This document shows, piece after piece, positions 27,559 to 39,776 of a DNA stretch of 64,000 bases. How positions within the stretch are numbered: the first letter of the stretch is position 1; the number at the start of each line of letters is the position of its first letter. The notes under the pieces were generated by a model, which saw only the letters and a program-made list of their open reading frames with translations, made no database searches and had not been told where the DNA came from. Both the position numbers and the translations under genes were made by a program. Where the stretch lies: positions 4,332,001 through 4,396,000 of the forward strand of contig CP087965.1 of NCBI GenBank assembly GCA_024703855.1, read 5' to 3'. This DNA is from Polaromonas sp. P2-4 (GTDB taxonomy: Bacteria; Pseudomonadota; Gammaproteobacteria; Burkholderiales; Burkholderiaceae_C).

Positions 27559-29669
27559 ATGAATACACTCACCTCGGAACTCGCTCGCCAGATGGCCAAT
27601 GCCATTCGGATGCTCGCCGTCGATGCGGTTGAAAAAGCAAAGTCCGGTCATCCCGGTGCTCCCATGGGCATGGCTGACATTGCCGAAGTCTTGTGGAACC
27701 GCCATTTACAGCACAACCCGACCAACCCGTTGTGGCCTGATCGTGACCGCTTCGTCCTTTCCAATGGCCACGGTTCGATGCTGATTTACGCGCTGCTGCA
27801 CCTGACGGGCTATGACCTGCCCATGGAGGAGCTCAAAAAATTCCGCCAACTACACAGCAAAACTGCCGGCCACCCTGAGGTGGGCGTGACGCCGGGCGTG
27901 GAAACCACCACGGGCCCGTTGGGTCAGGGCATTACCAATGCCGTGGGCATGGCGCTGGCTGAAAAGCTGCTGGCGCAAGAGTTCAACCGCGAAGAAGACG
28001 GCGTGGACTACAACATCGTGAACCACTTCACCTACGCTTTTTGGGTGACGGCTGCCTGATGGAAGGCATCAGCCACGAGGCCTGTTCACTGGCGGGTACC
28101 TTGCGCCTCTCGAAACTGGTCGCGCTGTATGACGACAACGGCATTTCCATCGACGGCCATGTCGAAGGCTGGTTTACCGACGACACGCCCAGGCGCTTTG
28201 AGGCCTATGGCTGGCACGTGATACCGGTGGTGGATGGGCACGACCCCGCCGCCGTCGATGCTGCCATTCGGGCTGCCAAAGCCCAGGCCATTGCACCTGG
28301 CGGAAAGCCTACGCTGATCTGTTGCCAGACGGTGATTGGCCAGGGCTCACCCAACAAAGCAGGCACCCACGACGTGCACGGTGCTGCGTTGGGCACCAGC
28401 GAAGTAACCGCTACTCGCGAAGCCCTGGGCTGGACCGCCGCGCCGTTTGAAATTCCTGCCGAGATCGGCGCTGCCTGGAACGCGGTAGAGCGTGGCCAGA
28501 TCGCTGAACGTGCCTGGCGCCTGCGCTTTGAGGCCTACCGCACCTTGTACCCACTGGAGGCCACCGAGTTTGAGCGCCGTATGGCGGGCGAATTGTTGCC
28601 CGGGTTTTTTGAAAAACTGCCCTTGCTGCTGGCCAACATCGCCGCCAAACCCGATGCGCTTGCCACCCGCAAGGCCAGCCAGAACGCGCTGGATGCACTG
28701 GCCCCGCTACTGCCCGAGTTTTTTGGTGGCAGCGCCGACCTGACCGGCTCCAACCTCACCAACTTCAAGGGCTGCATCAAGGCTGGGCGCGACCAGTGGG
28801 GCAACCACATGAGCTACGGCGTGCGCGAATTCGGCATGGCTGCGATGATGAACGGCATGGCGCTGCATGGCGGCTACATCCCTTATGGCGGCACCTTTCT
28901 CACCTTCAGTGACTACAGCCGAAATGCCATCCGCATGGCCGCGCTCATGAAGCTTCGCGTGATTCATGTGTTCACGCACGACAGTATTGGTCTGGGCGAA
29001 GACGGCCCTACGCACCAAAGCGTCGAGCATGTCCCCAGCCTGCGCATCATCCCCGGTCTGGACGTCTGGCGTCCGGCGGATGGGCTGGAAACTGCGGTGG
29101 CTTGGGCCTGTGCCGTAGAGCGCGAAGACGGCCCGAGCGCCCTGTGTCTGTCGCGCCAGAATCTGCCGCGACTGACCGATGTGGGCATGCTGGATGCGAT
29201 TCGCTGCGGCGGTTATGTACTGTCGGACATGAAAGGTACGCAGGCAGTGATCGTGGCGACGGGCTCGGAAACCTCCTTGGCCATCGAAGCGCAGGCTGCA
29301 CTGGCGGCTGAGGGCATTGCCACCCGGGTGGTGTCAATGCCTTGCACCAATCTGTTTGACCGGCAGTCTGAGGCCTATCAAGAGATGGTGTTGCCACTGG
29401 CTTTGCCCGCTGTGGCTATTGAGGCTGCGCATCCGGACTTCTGGCGCAAATATGTGGGCCGCACCGGCGTGGTGGTGGGTATCGCCAGCTTTGGTGAATC
29501 TGCCCCCGCCAAAGACTTGTACGCCCACTTTGGCATCACCGCCCAGCGTGTGGTGGAGGCTGTACGTACCTTGGTGCACCGCGCCGCTCACCGGCGTGAA
29601 ACCTCGATGAGCATCGACGAGCGCTCATCGGCGCTGCTGTCCGACCAGATCGTTTTATCCACCAACTGA
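27559..29669 (+). CDS. cbbT: Transketolase (frameshifted)
   Basis: About 703 aa. KSGHPGAPMGMADIAEVLW, SNGHGSMLIYALLHLTGYD, the ThDP motif GDGCLMEGISHEA and GYIPYGGTFLTFSDY are diagnostic. It shuttles two-carbon units in the Calvin and pentose phosphate pathways. The shift near 28037 is one missing T in a T run (AFLGDG becomes AFWVTAA). The last about 30 residues (after VRTLVHRAAH) extend past the normal end. Third-position choice looks less extreme than in cbbL to cbbP, as if this piece has a separate origin. Confidence 0.95.
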
Positions 29670-29682
29670 ACCCTTACCCACC

Positions 29683-30402
29683 ATGAACCAGCCCTTTGAT
29701 TTGGTGATGTTCGATCTGGACGGTACTTTGATAGCCACTGCGCCGGAGATTTGCGATGCAGTCAATGACACCCTGCGCCGCTTCGACCTGCCGGAGGTGA
29801 CCCAGGAGCAGGTAGACGACTGGATCGGCCACGGCACCCGCGAGCTGCTGATCCAGGCCTTGGCCCACAGCGGGAAAGCAAGCCTGGCCACTGTGCGCGC
29901 AAGCGATACCCTGGTGCTGATTGCCGCTGAATTTGACAAGCACTACCAAAGTCGCTGCGGGACGCGTAGCCACCTCTACCCTCAGGTACGTGAGACGCTT
30001 ATCGCCCTGCGCGAGCGAGGCGTCAAGTTGGCGGTGGTGACCAACAAGGAAGGGCGCTATACCGCTACGGTGCTGGACGCCCACCGGTTGAGCCCCTTAT
30101 TTGACCGGGTAGTCAGTGGAGACACCCTGCCTGCCAAAAAGCCAGATCCAACGGGAATCCAGAGCTGTCTGGATGCATTTGCAGTGCCGCCCCGTCGCGC
30201 CCTGTTTGTAGGCGATTCGTCGATTGATGTCGCTACCGCACGCAACGCGGGCGTGACGGTCTGGGTCTTGCCCTACGGCTACAACATGGGCCAGCCGATT
30301 GAGGCGTGCGCGCCGGATCGGGTGATTCCCCGACTGTTCTGTGCTATTAAATTAATAGCTAGCTGCGTATATTTTTATTGGGCTGTGAGCACTTTTCATT
30401 GA
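29683..30402 (+). CDS. cbbZ: Phosphoglycolate phosphatase
   Basis: HAD phosphatase, 239 aa: FDLDGTLIATAPEI, VVTNKEGRYT, AKKPDPTG and FVGDSSIDVATARNAG give motifs I to IV. It removes 2-phosphoglycolate made by RuBisCO oxygenase activity. From about residue 221 the sequence (CAIKLIASCVYFYW) is read from an R1 repeat copy, which replaced the native C-terminus. It starts 13 bp after cbbT. Confidence 0.93.
   Translation: MNQPFDLVMFDLDGTLIATAPEICDAVNDTLRRFDLPEVTQEQVDDWIGHGTRELLIQALAHSGKASLATVRASDTLVLIAAEFDKHYQSRCGTRSHLYPQVRETLIALRERGVKLAVVTNKEGRYTATVLDAHRLSPLFDRVVSGDTLPAKKPDPTGIQSCLDAFAVPPRRALFVGDSSIDVATARNAGVTVWVLPYGYNMGQPIEACAPDRVIPRLFCAIKLIASCVYFYWAVSTFH
30343..30390 (+). repeat. Dispersed repeat family R1, copy d
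   Basis: GCTATTAAATTAATAGCTAG through GGGCTGTGAGC. It lies inside the 3' end of cbbZ and just before cbbG. It is the only R1 copy in the 27-kb cbb-fds block, against seven in the other 37 kb. Confidence 0.8.
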
Positions 30403-30424
30403 TAAATTGGAAGCTAATACATTT

Positions 30425-31421
30425 ATGACCGTCAAACTAGGGATTAACGGCTTCGGCCGCATCGGGCGCAACGTGTTGCGCTGCCGTGCAAAACTTCAGC
30501 GACATCGAGATCGTCGGCATCAACGACCTGCTCGAACCCGACTACCTGGCCTACATGCTGCAGTACGACTCGGTGCATGGCCGCTTCAAGGGTGACGTGG
30601 CGGTCGACGGCAACACCCTCATCGTCAACGGCAAGAAAATCCGCCTGACGCAGGAGCGCGATCCGGCAGTCCTCAAGTGGAACGAAGTCGGCGCCGACAT
30701 CGTGCTCGAAGCCACCGGCCTCTTTCTGGACAAAGCGGGCGCTGAAAAGCACCTCGCCGCCGGCGCCAAAAAAGTCATCATCTCGGCCCCGTCCAAAGAC
30801 GACACCCCGATGTTTGTCTACGGCGTCAACGACAAAACCTACGCCGGCCAGGCCATCATCTCCAACGCCTCGTGCACTACCAACGCGCTGGCCCCCGTGG
30901 CCAAGGTGCTCAACGACAAATGGGGCATCAAGCGCGGCCTCATGACCACCGTGCACGCCGCCACCGCCACGCAAAAAACCGTCGATGGCCCGAGCAACAA
31001 AGACTGGCGCGGCGGCCGCGGCATTCTGGAAAACATCATTCCTTCCAGCACCGGCGCCGCCAAGGCCGTGGGTGTGGTGATTCCTGCGCTGAACAAAAAG
31101 CTCACCGGCATGTCGTTTCGCGTGCCGACGTCCGATGTGTCGGTGGTGGATCTGACGGTGGAGCTGAGCAAGGAAGCCAGCTACAAGGAAATCTGCGCCG
31201 AAATGAAAGCGCAAAGCCAGGGCGCCCTCAAAGGCGTGCTCGGCTACACCGAAGACAAAGTCGTCGCCACCGACTTCCGCGGCGATACACATACTTCAAT
31301 CTTCGACGCTGATGCAGGCCTGGCCCTCGACAGCACTTTCGTCAAGATCGTCGCCTGGTATGACAACGAATGGGGCTACTCCAACAAGTGCCTTGAGATG
31401 GTCCGGGTCGTGGGCCACTGA
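30425..31421 (+). CDS. cbbG: Glyceraldehyde-3-phosphate dehydrogenase (frameshifted)
   Basis: About 332 aa: GINGFGRIGRNVLR nucleotide-binding motif, catalytic ISNASCTTNALAPVAKVL, TVHAATATQKTVDGPS and WYDNEWGYSNKCLEM. It reduces 1,3-bisphosphoglycerate in the Calvin cycle and runs in reverse in glycolysis. A shift near 30483 is repaired by adding GC (TGCGCCGTG), restoring RCAVQNFSD. It is called gap in heterotrophic contexts. Confidence 0.95.
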
Positions 31422-31444
31422 TGCAACCGGCGAGGAACCAGACG

Positions 31445-32638
31445 ATGAAAATACTCCGATTTGCAGATGTGGTGAGTAGCGGCTACGCAGCGGGAAAGCG
31501 CGTGTTCATCCGCGCCGACCTGAACGTACCGCAAGACGATGCCGGCCACATCACCGAGGACACCCGCATCCGCGCCTCGGTGCGTTGCATCCGCATGGCG
31601 CTCGATGCCGGTGCCGCGGTGATGGTCACCTCGCACCTGGGCCGCCCCGCTGAGGGCGAATTCAAGCCCGAAGATTCGCTCGCCCCCGTGGCGGCTCGGC
31701 TCGGCCACCTTCTCGGCCGCGAGGTGCCGCTGCGCTCGAACTGGGTCGACGGCGTCGACGTGCAACCCGGACAGGTGGTGGTGCTGGAGAACTGCCGCCT
31801 CAACAAGGGCGAGAAGAAGAACGACGAAGCGCTGGCCCGCAAGATGGCCGCGCTGTGCGACATATTCGTGAACGACGCCTTCGGCACCGCGCACCGCGCC
31901 GAGGCCAGCACCTACGGCATCGCCCAGTTCGCGCCCATCGCCTGCGCCGGCCCGTTGCTGGCCGCCGAGATCGATGCGATCGGCAAGGCCCTGGCCAATC
32001 CGAAGCGTCCGCTGGTGGCCATAGTGGCCGGCAGCAAAGTCAGCACCAAGCTCACCATCCTGTGCAGCCTGTCGGCCAAGGTCGATGGCCTGATCGTGGG
32101 CGGCGGCATCGCCAATACCTTCATGCTGGCCGCGGGTCTTTCGATCGGCAAGAGTCTGGCCGAGCCCGCCCTGATCGACGACGCCAAGGCGGTGATCAAG
32201 GCGATGAAGGCGCGCGGCGCCGAGGTACCGATCCCGGTGGACGTTGTCACCGCCAAGACCTTTGCCGCCGATGCGCCGGCCACCGTCAAGGCGGCGACCG
32301 ACGTGGATGACGACGATCTGATCCTCGATATCGGCCCGAAGACCGCGGCCCTGCTGGCCGACAAGCTGAAGACCGCCGGCACCATCGTCTGGAACGGCCC
32401 GGTGGGCGTGTTTGAGTTCGACGCCTTCGCGAAAGGAACCGAGACGCTGGCGCGGGCAATCGCGGCCAGCGACGCGTTCAGCATCGCTGGTGGCGGCGAC
32501 ACGCTGGCGGCGATTGCCAAGTTCGGCATCGAGAAAGATGTCGGCTACATCTCCACCGGCGGTGGCGCCTTCCTCGAGATGCTGGAAGGCAATACGCTGC
32601 CGGCGCTGCAAATCCTGGCGCAGCGCGCCGACCTTTAA
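31445..32638 (+). CDS. cbbK: Phosphoglycerate kinase
   Basis: The product is 397 aa, intact. ATG at 31445 is preferred over 31421 because GAGGAA lies ten bases before it and the protein then begins MKILRFADVV. Signatures: RVFIRADLNVPQDDAGHITE, MVTSHLGRP, the nucleotide-site GSKVSTK and WNGPVGVFE. It phosphorylates 3-phosphoglycerate, the first reductive step of the cycle. Confidence 0.96.
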   Translation: MKILRFADVVSSGYAAGKRVFIRADLNVPQDDAGHITEDTRIRASVRCIRMALDAGAAVMVTSHLGRPAEGEFKPEDSLAPVAARLGHLLGREVPLRSNWVDGVDVQPGQVVVLENCRLNKGEKKNDEALARKMAALCDIFVNDAFGTAHRAEASTYGIAQFAPIACAGPLLAAEIDAIGKALANPKRPLVAIVAGSKVSTKLTILCSLSAKVDGLIVGGGIANTFMLAAGLSIGKSLAEPALIDDAKAVIKAMKARGAEVPIPVDVVTAKTFAADAPATVKAATDVDDDDLILDIGPKTAALLADKLKTAGTIVWNGPVGVFEFDAFAKGTETLARAIAASDAFSIAGGGDTLAAIAKFGIEKDVGYISTGGGAFLEMLEGNTLPALQILAQRADL

Positions 32639-32660
32639 CCCCCTGAACCGGAGACCCACC

Positions 32661-33726
32661 ATGCCCCTGATCTCATTGCGCCAGCTGCTCGACCATGCCG
32701 CCGAGTACGACTACGGCGTTCCCGCCTTCAACGTCAACAACATGGAGCAGATTCACGCGATACTGAAGGCGGCCGATTCTTGCGATGCGCCGGTGATCTT
32801 GCAGGCCAGTGCCGGCGCACGCAAGTACGCCGGTGAGCCCTTCCTGCGCAAGCTGGTCGAGGCGGCGCTGGAGCAGTACCCGGCGATGCCGATCTGCCTG
32901 CACCAGGACCATGGGGCTTCGCCCGCCGTGTGCCTGCAGGCCATCCGCAGCGGATTCTCCAGCGTGATGATGGACGGCTCGCTGTTGGAGGACCAGAAGA
33001 CGCCGGCCAGCTACGACTACAACGTGGCCGTCACCCGGCGTGTGGTGGAGATGTCGCATGCGGTGGGCGTCAGCGTTGAAGGCGAACTCGGTTGCCTGGG
33101 CTCGCTGGAGACAGGCACCGCCGGCGAGGAGGACGGCGTTGGCGCCGAGGGCACGCTCGACCACTCGCAGTTGCTGACCGACCCCGACCAGGCCCTTGAT
33201 TTCGTGGCACGCACCGGCGTCGATGCATTGGCGATCGCGATCGGCACCAGCCACGGCGCCTACAAGTTCAGCCGCCAGCCCACGGGCGACATCCTGGACA
33301 TCGCCCGTATCGCCGCCATCCACGCGCGCATCCCGAACACCCACCTGGTGATGCACGGAAGCTCCAGCGTGCCGCAGGAATGGCTCGAGACCATCCGCAA
33401 GTACGGCGGCGACATCAAGGAGACCTATGGCGTCCCGGTCGAGGAGATCCAGCGCGGCATCCAAAGCGGCGTGCGCAAGATCAACATCGACACCGACATC
33501 CGCTTGGCGATGACAGGCGCGATGCGCAAGCTGATGTTCCAGAAGCCCGACGAGTTCGACCCGCGCGTTCCTGAAGGCGGCCACCGCTGCTGCCCGCGAC
33601 GTGGTCAAGGCACGCTTTGAAGCGTTCGGCTGCGCGGGGCAGGCCTCGAAGATCAAGGTACTGCCGCTGGCGGCGATGGCGCAACGCTATGCACAGCAGG
33701 ACGCCTCGCTGCGTCAGGCTGCCTGA
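32661..33726 (+). CDS. cbbA: Fructose-bisphosphate aldolase class II (frameshifted)
   Basis: About 355 aa. VPAFNVNNMEQIHAI, the zinc site HQDHGASPAVCLQAI with DGSLLEDQKTPASYDYN, GELGCLGSLETG and HGSSSVPQEW identify the class IIB aldolase of autotrophs, active on fructose and sedoheptulose bisphosphates. A shift near 33566 is repaired by one GC (CCGCGCGCGTTC), restoring DPRAFLKAATAAARDVVKA up to the end at SLRQAA. Confidence 0.95.
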
Positions 33727-33745
33727 GACCAGCAGGAGCAGTCGC

Positions 33746-34426
33746 ATGCGGCAACCTACCATGATCGCGCCAAGCATCCTGTCGGCCAACTTCGCCCGTC
33801 TTGGCGAGGACGTGGCGCGGGTGGTGTCGGCCGGCGCGGACTGGATTCACTTCGACGTGATGGACAACCACTATGTGCCCAACCTTACCTTCGGCCCGAT
33901 GGTGTGCGAGGCACTGCGTCCGTTTGCCGGTGAGGCGATGATGGACGTGCACCTGATGGTCGAGCCGGTCGACGCGCTGGTGCCGTCGTTCGCCAGGGCC
34001 GGAGCCGGCCTGATCAGCTTCCATCCGGAAGCCAGCCGGCATGTCGATCGCACCCTGGCGATGATCCGCGAGCAGGGTTGCCAAACCGGGCTGGTGTTCA
34101 ACCCGGCCACGCCGCTCGAGTGGATGGACCATGTGATGGACAAGCTCGATCTGGTGATGCTGATGTCGGTGAACCCGGGCTTCGGCGGCCAGAGCTTCAT
34201 CGGATCGACGCTGCCCAAACTGCGCGAGGCGCGCCGGCGCATCGACGCCTACGTCCGCGAGACCGGCCGCCCGATTCGGCTCGAGGTGGATGGCGGCGTC
34301 AAGACCGACAACATCGCCGCCATTGCGGCAGCCGGGGCCGACACCTTCGTCGCCGGTTCGGCCGTGTTCGGCAGCCCGGACTGGGGCGTCACGATCGCCA
34401 CGTTGCGCGCGGCGGCCGATCATTGA
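33746..34426 (+). CDS. cbbE: Ribulose-5-phosphate 3-epimerase
   Basis: The product is 226 aa, intact. IAPSILSANFARLGEDV, WIHFDVMDNHYVPNLTFGP, MLMSVNPGFGGQSFI and EVDGGVKTDNIA are the standard epimerase motifs with metal-binding His and Asp. It feeds ribulose 5-phosphate to CbbP. ATG at 33746 follows AGGAG; an ATG at 33761 is also possible. Last recognised Calvin gene in the run. Confidence 0.95.
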   Translation: MRQPTMIAPSILSANFARLGEDVARVVSAGADWIHFDVMDNHYVPNLTFGPMVCEALRPFAGEAMMDVHLMVEPVDALVPSFARAGAGLISFHPEASRHVDRTLAMIREQGCQTGLVFNPATPLEWMDHVMDKLDLVMLMSVNPGFGGQSFIGSTLPKLREARRRIDAYVRETGRPIRLEVDGGVKTDNIAAIAAAGADTFVAGSAVFGSPDWGVTIATLRAAADH

Positions 34427-34436
34427 GGGTCGACCC

Positions 34437-35559
34437 ATGAGCCGTCGTGACGCGATCAAGCAGTTCAGCGCAGTCGGCGCCGCATTGGCCTTCCCCGCAT
34501 TCGCCCAGGCCAAGCCCATCATGCTCGGCCAGTCGGCCGCGTTTTCCGGCCCGGCCAGCGCGCTCGGCGAGCAGTTCAAGCGCGGCGCGCAGCTGTATTT
34601 CGACCGCATCAACGCACGCGGCGGCGTGGCCGGCCGCCAGCTCGAGTTGCAAAGCCTGGACGACGGCTACGAGCCCGACCGCTGCGCGGCCAACACCAAG
34701 AGGCTGATCGAGGGCGGCGCATTCGCGCTGTTCGGCTATATCGGCACGCCCACCAGCCTTGCCGCGTTGCCGCTGGCGACCGCGGCCAAGATGCCGTTCA
34801 TCGCGCCCTTTTCGGGCGTCGAGGCGCTGCGCGCGCCGTTCAACCGCTATGCCTTCCACGTGCGTGCATCGTACTTCGACGAGACCGCCGAGATCGTCAA
34901 GCAGCTTACGGCGGCCGGCATCAAGCGCGTCGGTGTCTTCTACCAGAACGACAGCTACGGCAAAGCGGGCCTCGAGGGAGTGATGCGGGCGCTCAAGCCG
35001 CTGGGCCTTGAGCCTGCCGGGCTCGGCACGGTCGAACGCAACACCGTCGAAGTCGACGCGGCGGTCAAGTCCATCCTCGCCGGCAAGCCCGACGCGATCG
35101 TGCAGATCGGCGCCTATAAGTCCTGCGCCGCGTTCATCCGCAGCAGCGCAAGCTTGGCTTCGTCGGAACGTTCTACAACGTGTCGTTCGTCGGGACCCAG
35201 GCCCTGGCCGAAGAACTGGGCGCCGGGCGCGCGGCATCGTCGTGAGCCAGGTAATGCCCTATCCGTACGCGCCCGTGACGCAACTCTCCGGCGAGTACCT
35301 CGCGGCCGGAAGCGCCGCCGGCGACACCTTCAATCCCAACTACAGCAGCATCGAAGGCTACGTCGCCGCCAAGACCTTGGTCGAAGGCCTCAAGCGTGCC
35401 GGCAACAACCCGACTACCGACAGCTTGATCGCCGGCCTCGAGTCTCTTCGGGAACTGAGTCTCGGCGGCTTTTTCGTCGACTTTTCGGCGCAGAAGCACG
35501 CCGGCTCGAAGTTCGTCGACTTGACGATCCTCACGCCGGATGGCAAGGTTCGCCGCTGA
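34437..35559 (+). CDS. ABC transporter substrate-binding protein, branched-chain amino acid/amide type (frameshifted)
   Basis: Starts 10 bp after cbbE with MSRRDAIKQFSAVGAALAFP, a Tat-like signal (SRRDAIKQF). The mature part, KPIMLGQSAAFSGPASALGE and FKRGAQLYFDRINARGGVAG, is the Peripla_BP_6 fold of LivK/urea/amide receptors. Shifts near 35145 and 35230 split the C-terminal half, which continues ARGIVVSQVMPYPYAPVTQL to DGKVRR. No permease or ATPase gene is nearby, so it is an orphan receptor that may share another transporter or act in sensing. The ligand is unknown. Confidence 0.82.
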
Positions 35560-35679
35560 GGCGCGAGACGCCGTGCGTACCGTCCCCCTGCGTGACCAGC
35601 ACGACCCGTCGGCTCTGGGTCGTACCTTTCGTCGACTGTTCATCCGATGCTCCCGACTGGCCGGCACTGGGGCCGCTCC

Positions 35680-36100
35680 ATGAACCTGTTTGTTTCCCTC
35701 AAATATCTGGTCGCTCTCGACGATCATCGGCACTTCGGTCGGGCCGCGCTGGCGTGCTGTGTGACACAACCGGCTTTGTCCAACGCACTTAGAGCGCTCG
35801 AAGAGAACTTCGGAACGGCGATCGTCAAGCGCGGCCGAAGCTTCGCTGGCTTCACCACTGAGGGTGAGCGCATTCTCGTCAGCGCGCGGCGCATGCTGCG
35901 CGAGCATGAGTTGCTGCAGCAGGATCTGCACAGTGGTGCAAACGATCCGAAGGGCCATCTGCTGATCGGCGCCGTGCCCACCGCGATGCCGATTGCCGCG
36001 CGCTTCGCGGCCATGCTGCAGGATCGTCACCCATGCATCGTGCCCGCGGTGCGCTTAATGAGTTCGGTCGAGCTGGAAACGGGACTGGAGAGCCTACCGC
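35680..36100 (+). pseudogene. LysR-family regulator, 3'-truncated
   Basis: Reads MNLFVSLKYLVALDDHRHFG, CVTQPALSNALRALEENFG, ASFAGFTTEGE-type sequence (RSFAGFTTEGERIL) and HPCIVPAVRLMSSVELETGL, a clear LysR helix-turn-helix plus the first third of the sensor domain. Homology stops near residue 140; the open frame then runs on antisense to the histidine kinase to 36453 with no LysR character. The retained part resembles regulators found beside formate dehydrogenase genes (FdsR type), an inference. It is probably a remnant cut during assembly of this block. Confidence 0.75.
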
Positions 36101-36264
36101 ACGAATATGAGCACCGCAGCTCAGAAGGTGCGGACTCGGTGCGCGAGCGCTCCCACCCCGATCAGCTGCGCGCCCTCTGTCTTGCGGGCTCGGTCGGTGG
36201 CGCAGGGGGACTCACGACCATCAGAAGTGCTCTGGACCCGATCGTCGTCTCAAGCAATGTGCCG

Positions 36265-38265
36265 TCAGATCCCTTCAATCGCCGCCTCTACGCGCAATGC
36301 CACGGTGAACACCGCGCCGCTCACGCCGTCGCTGCGATCGGCCGCCCGAATGTCGCCACCGTAACGCTCGACGATGGTGCGGCTGATCCACAGCCCGAGC
36401 CCGGTGCCGTCCTTCTTGCGCGTGACAAAGGGCTTGAACAGTTCGGCCAGTAGCTCGGGGCCTAAGCCGGGTCCGGTATCGGAGATCTCGATTTCGACCA
36501 TATCGTCGGCCACATCGCGGCTCGCCAATCGGAGTGTGCCACCATCGTGCATGGTGTGGATGGCGTTGACCAGCAGGTTCACCAGCACCTGCTGCAGCTC
36601 GCTAAGGTTGATCGCCGGTCGGCGCTTGGCGCGCAGGTCACGCTCGATGTGAATGAGCATCTTGGCGGGAAGATGGCCGACCAACACGAGGCAACCTTCG
36701 AGCGCGGCCTCGGTGTCGACGTTGTCGATGTAGCCGGCGTATTCATCAGGTCGTGCGAACTGCAGCAACTGCGTCACGATCAGTCGCATGCGCTCGATTT
36801 GCTCGTCCATCAGGGCGAGTTCACTGTGCACCGCCTTCGCCACATCAGGGCCGATGAGGTCGCGCACTAGATCGAGGTTGCCCTGGATCACCGCGATCGG
36901 GTTGTTGACCTCGTGCGCGATGCTGGCAGTGAGCTGCCCCACCGCCGCCAGCTTCTCGCTGCGCACCAGTTGCTGCTGCGCTGTCTCGAGGTCCCGTGTG
37001 CGCTCGGCGACCTTGGCGTCGAGTTCGGCGTTCCAGCGCTGCAGCGCGCGAGTGTTCTCGTCGATCACGTCGAGCAGGTGGTCGAGGTGGCCGGCCAGCT
37101 GTCCGATCTCGTCGCGATTGCCAACTTCACCGACGCGTGCATCTTGCGTGCCGGCTTCCACCCGTCGCATGGTTTGCGCCATCAGCTCGATTGGCCTGAA
37201 GATACTGCGCGCCGCGCAGTGACACGTAGGCCGCAGCCATCATCACCGCGAAAAAGATGAAACCAATCGCCGCGAGCATGCCGTACTTCAGCAACGTGAA
37301 CGGTCGCTCGAGAAAACCGACGTACAGCATTCCGACGCGCTGGCCGGCGCCGTCGACCAACGGCTCGTAGGCCGACACGTACCAGTTATTGACGACGAAG
37401 GCGCTGTCCAGCCAAGTGCCACCGTGGCCGAGCACCGCGTCGCGCACCATTTGAGAGACGCGGGTGCCGATTGCACGGTCGTCGGACTCGCTGCCGAACA
37501 GGCGCACGTTGGTGCTGATGCGCACGTCGTCGAGGAAGAGCGTGGCGGTGCCCTGGCTTCCGAACGGCAAGGCCCCTTCAGGGTAAACGATCTCGTTGAT
37601 GTGGTCGATGAACGGCAGGTTGCGGTTCAGCAGCACGCCGGCCTGGACATGGCCGATCACGCGGCCGTCCGATTGGCGCACCGGCGCCGTGGCCAACACG
37701 ACCATGGCCCGCTCTTCGGCAGCGCGTCGTCGGTGCCGCGTTGCGAGTGGCCACCAGGGGCACTGTCACGCGCGCAGCCAGCGTCGGCGCCAGCAGCGCG
37801 AGCTCACCAGGCTGCAGTATCTCGATGCTAGCGCTTGGCTTGCCGGGCGCCGCTGCGCGCAAGGCAGGCGCGCGCTGGCCGGTCGCGATGACCGCGCCGG
37901 TGTCAGTGACGAGTAGCGCGCCGTCGATGCTGCGCAGGTTGATGAAGTCAATCCGGTGGTGCAACTTGACATCACGCAGCAGGGCCACCAGGTCGGCGGC
38001 CGGTGCGGCCAGCGCCAGGTGCAGCGCATGAGAGTCGGCCACCGCACCAGTGCTGTCGCCCACCTCGACCAGCACGCGATCGGAAATAGCCACGCGCCAC
38101 GGCCAGGTCCGACTGAACTTTGGTGACGAGCAGTCGATCGAAGGCGACATTGCCCCAAACGAGCAACAGCAGGCCCAGCAATGGCAGCACCAGCGCCAGC
38201 GGTACCAACACCATCGCCAGCAGCTTGCTGCGGATCGTCAGTTGTTGGAAGCGATGCAGCAGCAT
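36265..38265 (-). CDS. Membrane sensor histidine kinase (several frameshifts)
   Basis: Starts MLLHRFQQLTIRSKLLAMVL with TM1 at about residues 16-38, a periplasmic Cache-like region including VLATAPVRQSDGRVIGHVQA, TM2 YGMLAAIGFIFFAVMMAAAY, a HAMP-like linker, a coiled coil, and the kinase core: H-box SIAHEVNNPIAVIQGNL, N-box VLVNLLVNAIHTM, G1 DTGPGLG, G2 GTGLGLWISR. About 665 aa. Shifts near 37215 (one GC lost), 37710-37745 (two single bases) and 38085. It lies 24 bp downstream of a response regulator gene. The Cache region suggests an extracellular small ligand, perhaps oxalate or formate given the neighbours. Confidence 0.85.
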
Positions 38266-38289
38266 CTGCGGGTGCGGTGCCAGGCCGGC

Positions 38290-39702
<1,413 letters not shown>

Positions 39703-39740
39703 GTGAGCCGTATCGCAATTGCGCCGATTGTAGTCGTTGC

Positions 39741-39776
39741 GCGACAAGTTGTCGCTCCGTTCGCGACACTTTGTGC
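39741..39776. promoter_or_regulatory. Two tandem operator-like palindromes between the response regulator and the MFS gene
   Basis: GCGACAAGTTGTCGC (perfect 7-bp arms around one base) at 39741-39755, then GCGACACTTTGTGC at 39763-39776. The starts are 22 bp apart, about two helix turns. They lie in the divergent region between the regulator start (39702) and the carrier start (39914), so the Fis-type regulator is the natural candidate to bind them. No sigma-54 -24/-12 promoter was found nearby. Confidence 0.55.
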
